Part shown: in pieces, positions 6,428-9,650 of the stretch
Position numbering within the stretch: position 1 is the stretch's first letter
How the letters are laid out: each line of letters begins with the position of its first letter
DNA from: an uncultured Blautia sp.
Lineage (GTDB): Bacteria; Bacillota; Clostridia; Lachnospirales; Lachnospiraceae
Length of the DNA: 9,650 nucleotides
Reading direction: 5' to 3'
Assembly (NCBI GenBank): GCA_900539525.1
Contig: UQCM01000080.1
Coordinates: 1 to 9,650, forward strand
Notes under the pieces: generated by a model
What the model saw: the letters and a program-made list of their open reading frames with translations, nothing else
Databases searched by the model: none
What the model was told of the DNA's origin: nothing
Made by a program: the position numbers and the translations under genes

Positions 6428-7261
6428 ATGTTTCATATAGGAAGTCATATCTCATCATCAAAAGGCTATGCAGCCATGGGGCGGCAGGCAGTGAAGCTGG
6501 GGGCAGATACGTTTGCCTTTTTTACAAGAAATCCAAGAGGCGGCAGTGCGAAGGCAATCTCACAGCCGGATGTGGATAAGTATCTGGAAATTGCAGGGGA
6601 GTGTGGATTTGCAAAGATCGTCGCACATGCACCGTACACGCTGAACGCCTGTGCTGCGAAGGAGGAAATCCGTACCTTTGCCAGAGAAACCTTTGCAGAT
6701 GACCTGAAGCGCATGGAATACACACCGGGACAGTATTACAATTTTCATCCGGGCAGCCATGTGGGGCAGGGGGTGGAGAAGGGAATCGAATGGATCGCAG
6801 TGATGTTAAATGAAAATCTGAAACCATCCCAGACAACCACGGTACTTCTGGAAACCATGGCCGGAAAAGGAAGTGAGGTGGGAAGAACCTTTGAGGAGCT
6901 GCGTGCGATTATTGACAGAGTAGAGCTTAAGGACAGGCTGGGTGTCTGTCTGGATACCTGCCATGTGTGGGATGGAGGGTATGATATTGTCAATGATCTG
7001 GATGGAGTGCTTACGGAATTCGACCGTGTGATCGGTCTTGAGAGACTGAAAGCAGTCCATATCAATGACAGTATGAATCCCAGAGGGAGTCACAAGGACC
7101 GCCATGCAAAGATCGGTGAGGGAACCATCGGGCTGGAGGCATTCGGAAGGATCGTCAGGCATCCGGCGCTTCAGGATCTGCCGTTTATCCTGGAAACACC
7201 GAATGATGATGCCGGCTGGGCAGCAGAGATTGCCATGCTGAGGAAGATGGCAGAGGGCTAG
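6428..7261 (+). CDS. nfo: Endonuclease IV (AP endonuclease)
   Basis: This enzyme cuts the DNA backbone 5' of abasic sites and removes damaged 3' ends in base excision repair, using three zinc-type metal ions. The 277-residue protein matches the family length. All nine metal ligands of the E. coli enzyme have counterparts: H68 (AHAPY), H107 (NFHPGSH), E142 (LLETMAG), D176 and H179 (LDTCH), H211 (HINDS), D224 and H226 (KDRHA) and E256 (LETPND). It should be active. The start at 6428 follows AGAGGAG about 7 bases upstream and gives the family's MFHIGSHIS opening; a longer reading from 6356 would cross the promoter region. It diverges from the hydrolase gene. Its stop TAG shares the palindrome CTAG with the stop of the LysR gene on the other strand, so the two transcription units meet with no space for a terminator. 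Confidence 0.97.
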   Translation: MFHIGSHISSSKGYAAMGRQAVKLGADTFAFFTRNPRGGSAKAISQPDVDKYLEIAGECGFAKIVAHAPYTLNACAAKEEIRTFARETFADDLKRMEYTPGQYYNFHPGSHVGQGVEKGIEWIAVMLNENLKPSQTTTVLLETMAGKGSEVGRTFEELRAIIDRVELKDRLGVCLDTCHVWDGGYDIVNDLDGVLTEFDRVIGLERLKAVHINDSMNPRGSHKDRHAKIGEGTIGLEAFGRIVRHPALQDLPFILETPNDDAGWAAEIAMLRKMAEG

Positions 7262-8136
7262 ATTTCTTCTGACTGGCAGAAATCAATGAACTCTCTGGCT
7301 GTGGGTGTCAGGTATTTCTGTTTATGCCATATGATATGGTTTTTTCGGATGAAACTCTCATCTTCGACCACTCGCGTCACTACGGTACCGGAACGAAGAT
7401 CCTGCGTCACGAGCTGTTCCGGCAGAATGGAAATTCCCAGTCCGGATGCTACGGCCTTTACCAGAGCCTGGCTGCTGGCACTTTCCCAGAGGGGCTCCGG
7501 CTCGATCTGGTGAACAGCAAAGACGTGATCTAAAAAAGAGCGGCCGGCGCTGCCGGGTTCCCGAAGGAGGAGCGGGTATGCGATCAGATCCTTCAGCCGG
7601 ACATGCGGTTTTGCAGCGAGAGGATGTCCCGGCGGCAGGATCAGACACATACGGTCCTCTGCCAGCAGTCGAGATTCGATATATTCTGATGAAACCGTCC
7701 CTTCGATCAGAGCCAGATCCAGCTGATTATCCAGGATGGCCTGCTGGATGTTGGAAGCATTGGACACAGTGACCTTAAGACGCAGATGCGGATGGATTTT
7801 CTGAAATCTGCTCACGACCGAAGGAAGAGTGAAATTTCCGATCGTAATACTTCCGCCTATGCGAAGAATGCCAAATTCATCCCAGTCTTTCATTTCTTTC
7901 TCTAACTGATCAAAAGAATCAAGGATATGCAAAGCCCTGGCATAAAGGGCTTTGCCGCTTTCTGTCTGATAAAGTCTGTGATTGATCCGTTCAAACAGAC
8001 AAATCCCGTAGTGTGTTTCCAGCTCCTGAATCGAACGCGAAACTGCAGGCTGTGTCATATGCAGCCGGTTCGCGGCACGGGTAACATTCATTTCCTGATA
8101 TACTGCGGCAAAAACCCGCAGATGCTTAATTGTCAT
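7258..8136 (-). CDS. LysR-family transcriptional regulator
   Basis: The 292-residue protein has the LysR architecture: an N-terminal winged helix-turn-helix (about 3-60, LRVFAAVYQEMNVTRAANRL, then MTQPAVSRSIQELE), a linker helix (about 60-88), and a periplasmic-binding-protein-like effector domain (about 90-290, including LRIGGSITIG, LDLALIEG, LREPGSAGR and ASGLGISILPEQLV). Such regulators usually sense a small molecule, control the divergent neighbour and repress themselves. The divergent neighbour is the chrA pair, the probable target. The start at 8136 is chosen because AAAGGTGG lies just upstream and MTIKHLRVF is the usual N-terminus; a longer reading from 8199 would translate through the palindrome at 8159-8196. 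A promoter (8226-8254) gives a leader of about 80 bases containing that palindrome. The effector is unknown. Confidence 0.95.
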   Translation of the reverse strand: MTIKHLRVFAAVYQEMNVTRAANRLHMTQPAVSRSIQELETHYGICLFERINHRLYQTESGKALYARALHILDSFDQLEKEMKDWDEFGILRIGGSITIGNFTLPSVVSRFQKIHPHLRLKVTVSNASNIQQAILDNQLDLALIEGTVSSEYIESRLLAEDRMCLILPPGHPLAAKPHVRLKDLIAYPLLLREPGSAGRSFLDHVFAVHQIEPEPLWESASSQALVKAVASGLGISILPEQLVTQDLRSGTVVTRVVEDESFIRKNHIIWHKQKYLTPTAREFIDFCQSEEI

Positions 8137-8158
8137 TTTTGCCACCTTTCTTTTATCA

Positions 8159-8196
8159 ATGACGTTGGGGTCAAATGCTTTTGAACCCAAGGTCAT
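8159..8196. repeat. 38-bp imperfect palindrome in the LysR leader
   Basis: The two 19-base arms match as reverse complements at 16 of 19 positions (outer ATGAC/GTCAT; inner GGGGTCAAA against TTTGAACCC), with an effective loop of about 4 bases. It lies between the LysR promoter and its start codon, so it would fold in the LysR mRNA leader. Its core 18 bases (8167-8184) recur at 9633-9650 with one difference, so it belongs to a repeat family. Confidence 0.75.
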
Positions 8197-8225
8197 CATA
8201 TCAATAATGGTATTAAAATAATAAA

Positions 8226-8254
8226 ATTATAGCATTATACATATATTTTATCAA
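8226..8254 (-). promoter_or_regulatory. Sigma-70-type promoter for the LysR gene
   Basis: Read on the minus strand, TTGATA (8254-8249) and TATAAT (8231-8226) are separated by exactly 17 bp, with transcription expected from about 8219. The -10 is perfect and the -35 near consensus. It lies in the only strongly A/T-rich stretch of this intergenic region. Confidence 0.7.
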
Positions 8255-8261
8255 GTGCTAT
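8229..8261. promoter_or_regulatory. Candidate LysR operator overlapping its own promoter
   Basis: ATAGCA (8229-8234) and TGCTAT (8256-8261) are perfect inverted half-sites 21 bp apart. The left one overlaps the -10 and the right one abuts the -35 of the LysR promoter, so binding would block transcription of the regulator gene. Both fall within the divergent region shared with chrA. The assignment is inferred from position and symmetry; the spacing is longer than the classic T-N11-A site. Confidence 0.4.
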
Positions 8262-8291
8262 CCTATGAAGTGAGTGGTATTGCAAAGTGTG

Positions 8292-8314
8292 TACTGGTCA
8301 CGAAGTGAACAGTA
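8292..8314. repeat. C-GAA-G triloop hairpin upstream of chrA
   Basis: TACTGGTCAC (8292-8301) pairs with GTGAACAGTA (8305-8314) at 9 of 10 positions around the loop GAA. It lies 65 bases before the chrA start, inside the divergent regulatory region. It is flanked by a looser inverted pair TATTGCA (8278-8284) and TGCAATA (8338-8344). No T-tract follows, so it is not a terminator. Confidence 0.6.
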
Positions 8315-8378
8315 ACAAATAGTGATATCCACAGTAGTGCAATATTGAATTTACTCACATATCATAAGGAGGTTTCCC

Positions 8379-8957
8379 ATGTCATCAGATACCCCTGCAC
8401 GAACCCGCCTGCTGAAGCTGTTTTCGAGTACCATGTATATCAGTGCTTTTACATTCGGGGGAGGGTTCGTGATCATAACCTTTATGAAGAGAAAGTTTGT
8501 AGATCAGCTGAAATGGCTTGATGAGGAAGAAATGCTGGATCTGGCAGCGATCGCCCAGTCGGCTCCCGGAGCCATTGCAGTCAATGCCGCGATTCTTGTG
8601 GGATGGCGTATGGCGGGATTTGCCGGAATGGTTACGGCGGTCTTTGGTACTATCCTTCCGCCGATGATTCTTCTGACGGCCATATCCCTTTGCTATGATG
8701 CGTTTGCCGCCAATCCCTGTGTGGAAATCGTGCTGCAGAGTATGCAGGCCGGGGTGGCAGCAGTGATCTTCGATGCGGTATTGAGCCTGGGAACCAATGT
8801 CGTAAAGCAGCGCAGCCCTCTGTACATAATGGTTATGACAAGTGCATTCGCAGCGACTTTTTTCCTTAAAATTAATGTAATGCTTATTATCCTTGCCGCA
8901 GCAGCAACCGGGATTCTGTCCGAACTGTGGAAATGGAAGAGAGGGGTGAGGGTATGA
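8379..8957 (+). CDS. chrA: Chromate-transporter-family protein, first half-size subunit
   Basis: This 192-residue membrane protein is a single-domain member of the chromate transporter (CHR) family. Motifs seen are FTFGGGF (24-30), QSAPGAIAVNAAILVGWRMAG (60-80), an LPP turn (93-95) and MQAGVAAVI (122-130). There are several hydrophobic segments, consistent with about six membrane passes. Full-length ChrA proteins are about 400 residues and hold two such domains; here they are split into two adjacent genes, as in the short-chain CHR pairs, which act as a heteromer. AAGGAGG sits 8 bases before the ATG. The end overlaps the next start as ATGA, giving translational coupling. In an anaerobic gut-type organism the natural anion may be something other than chromate; that is inference. 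Confidence 0.9.
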   Translation: MSSDTPARTRLLKLFSSTMYISAFTFGGGFVIITFMKRKFVDQLKWLDEEEMLDLAAIAQSAPGAIAVNAAILVGWRMAGFAGMVTAVFGTILPPMILLTAISLCYDAFAANPCVEIVLQSMQAGVAAVIFDAVLSLGTNVVKQRSPLYIMVMTSAFAATFFLKINVMLIILAAAATGILSELWKWKRGVRV

Positions 8958-9520
8958 GTTATCTTTTGCTGTTTCTGAGTTTTTTTCAGGTAGGAGTTTT
9001 CAGTGTCGGGGGCGGATATGCGGCGATTCCCCTGATCCAGAACAAAATGGTGGGAGAGCTTGCCTGGCTGAACATGAAAGAATTTACAGATCTGATCACC
9101 ATAGCCGGGATGGCGCCCGGATCCATCGGGGTAAATTCTGCAATCTTTGTCGGAATCCGCATTGCCGGATTTCCGGGGGCTCTGGCGGCGCTCTTCGGCT
9201 GTATCCTGCCTTCCTGTCTGATCGTTTCTATACTTGGGTTTGTCTATTATCGCTATAAGAACATATCTGTGTTACAGAGTATTCTGTCCAGCCTGCGTCC
9301 TGCTGTGGTTGCCCTGATCGCAGCAGCGGGGTTCTCGATTCTGAAAATGGCTGTCTTCGGTGAGAAAGCTGTGGAATTTGAAAACGTCAGCTGGAGTGCT
9401 CCTGTACTCTTTGTGGCAGCTCTTTTCCTGTTAAGAAGAAAGAAATGGAATCCCATCCTTGTTATGGGACTGTGTGGCGCGGTGGGATTTATGCTCCATT
9501 TGTTCCTGCTAAAAGTATGA
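8954..9520 (+). CDS. chrA: Chromate-transporter-family protein, second half-size subunit
   Basis: This 188-residue membrane protein is the partner of the preceding gene. It repeats the family motifs: FSVGGGYAAIPLIQ (16-29), MAPGSIGVNSAIFVGIRIAG (53-72), LPS (85-87) and LRPAVVALIAAAG (114-126), followed by a final hydrophobic hairpin. The start at 8954 is preferred over an ATG 27 bases earlier because GAGGGGTGAGGG precedes it and the ATG overlaps the upstream TGA (ATGA). The two subunits are similar in motif order but differ in sequence, as expected for antiparallel half-transporters that pair. I see no clear terminator within the 60 bases after the stop. Confidence 0.9.
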   Translation: MSYLLLFLSFFQVGVFSVGGGYAAIPLIQNKMVGELAWLNMKEFTDLITIAGMAPGSIGVNSAIFVGIRIAGFPGALAALFGCILPSCLIVSILGFVYYRYKNISVLQSILSSLRPAVVALIAAAGFSILKMAVFGEKAVEFENVSWSAPVLFVAALFLLRRKKWNPILVMGLCGAVGFMLHLFLLKV

Positions 9521-9580
9521 AAAAAGTTCCGCCTTTTCAGTGATGAAATCCTCTGCTAAACTGCACATAACAGTTATTAA

Positions 9581-9630
9581 GATGCCAGGGTAAAATGGGA
9601 GCGCGAAGCGCGGAAAAATCCGAAGGCATC
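9581..9630. repeat. Nested palindromes downstream of chrA pair
   Basis: GATGCC (9581-9586) and GGCATC (9625-9630) form an outer stem. Inside it lie GCGC-GAA-GCGC (9601-9611) and CGGA-AAAA-TCCG (9611-9622), which share one base. The set could fold as a branched structure. The rest of 9521-9650 shows no gene. Confidence 0.5.
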
Positions 9631-9632
9631 AT

Positions 9633-9650
9633 GGGGTCAAATACTTTTGA
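9633..9650. repeat. Second copy of the LysR-leader palindrome core, cut by window edge
   Basis: These 18 bases match 8167-8184 at 17 positions (one G to A change), in the same orientation. The second arm would lie past the window end. With the copy at 8159-8196 it brackets the chrA pair. Confidence 0.7.

Noticed and set aside
5708..6440. Several plus-strand open frames of 80-105 codons in this stretch.
   Set aside because: They lie antisense to the hydrolase gene or overlap its promoter region, lack convincing ribosome binding sites, and do not resemble proteins.
7446..7772. Plus-strand frame of 108 codons.
   Set aside because: It is antisense to the LysR effector domain and its composition is that of a shadow frame.
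9521..9580. A terminator for the chrA pair.
   Set aside because: I could not find a GC-rich stem followed by a T-run in this stretch.

Overview
The window looks like chromosome from an anaerobic gut Firmicute, most likely Lachnospiraceae (Clostridia). This rests on the strong AGGAGG-type ribosome binding sites, intermediate base composition, an AAA-ATPase-like/PD-(D/E)XK protein of a kind expanded in these genomes, an RsiV-like secreted protein, and many short intergenic palindromes. The taxonomic call is inference; no rRNA or ribosomal protein gene is present to anchor it.

Region 1 (1-1807): two small hairpins lead into a 565-residue predicted ATPase with a C-terminal nuclease-like domain, of unknown role. 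Region 2 (1808-4749): a long imperfect hairpin, then a tight two-gene unit encoding a 172-residue single-pass membrane protein and a 769-residue exported protein with an RsiV/DUF3298-like domain. Together they look like a cell-envelope module of unknown function. Region 3 (4750-5632): a complete tRNA-Trp(CCA) gene with its own near-consensus promoter and a terminator, followed by a stand-alone GGDEF domain that has lost, or never had, a convincing start.

Region 4 (5690-7261): an SGNH/GDSL hydrolase (minus strand) and endonuclease IV (nfo, plus strand) diverge from a 105-bp intergenic region that holds a palindrome between candidate promoter elements. Region 5 (7258-9520): a LysR-type regulator (minus strand) diverges from a translationally coupled pair of half-size chromate-transporter-family proteins. 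This is the classic layout of a regulator controlling its neighbour. The nfo and LysR stop codons share one CTAG palindrome, so the two genes converge with no space for a terminator.

The most unusual features are non-coding: several families of short palindromes, including C-GAA-G triloop hairpins at three sites and an 18-base repeat, 17/18 identical, present on both sides of the chrA pair. I see no CRISPR array, insertion sequence or rRNA. I do not see a clear new multi-gene defence or biosynthetic system; the least understood protein-coding unit is the envelope pair at 1909-4749.
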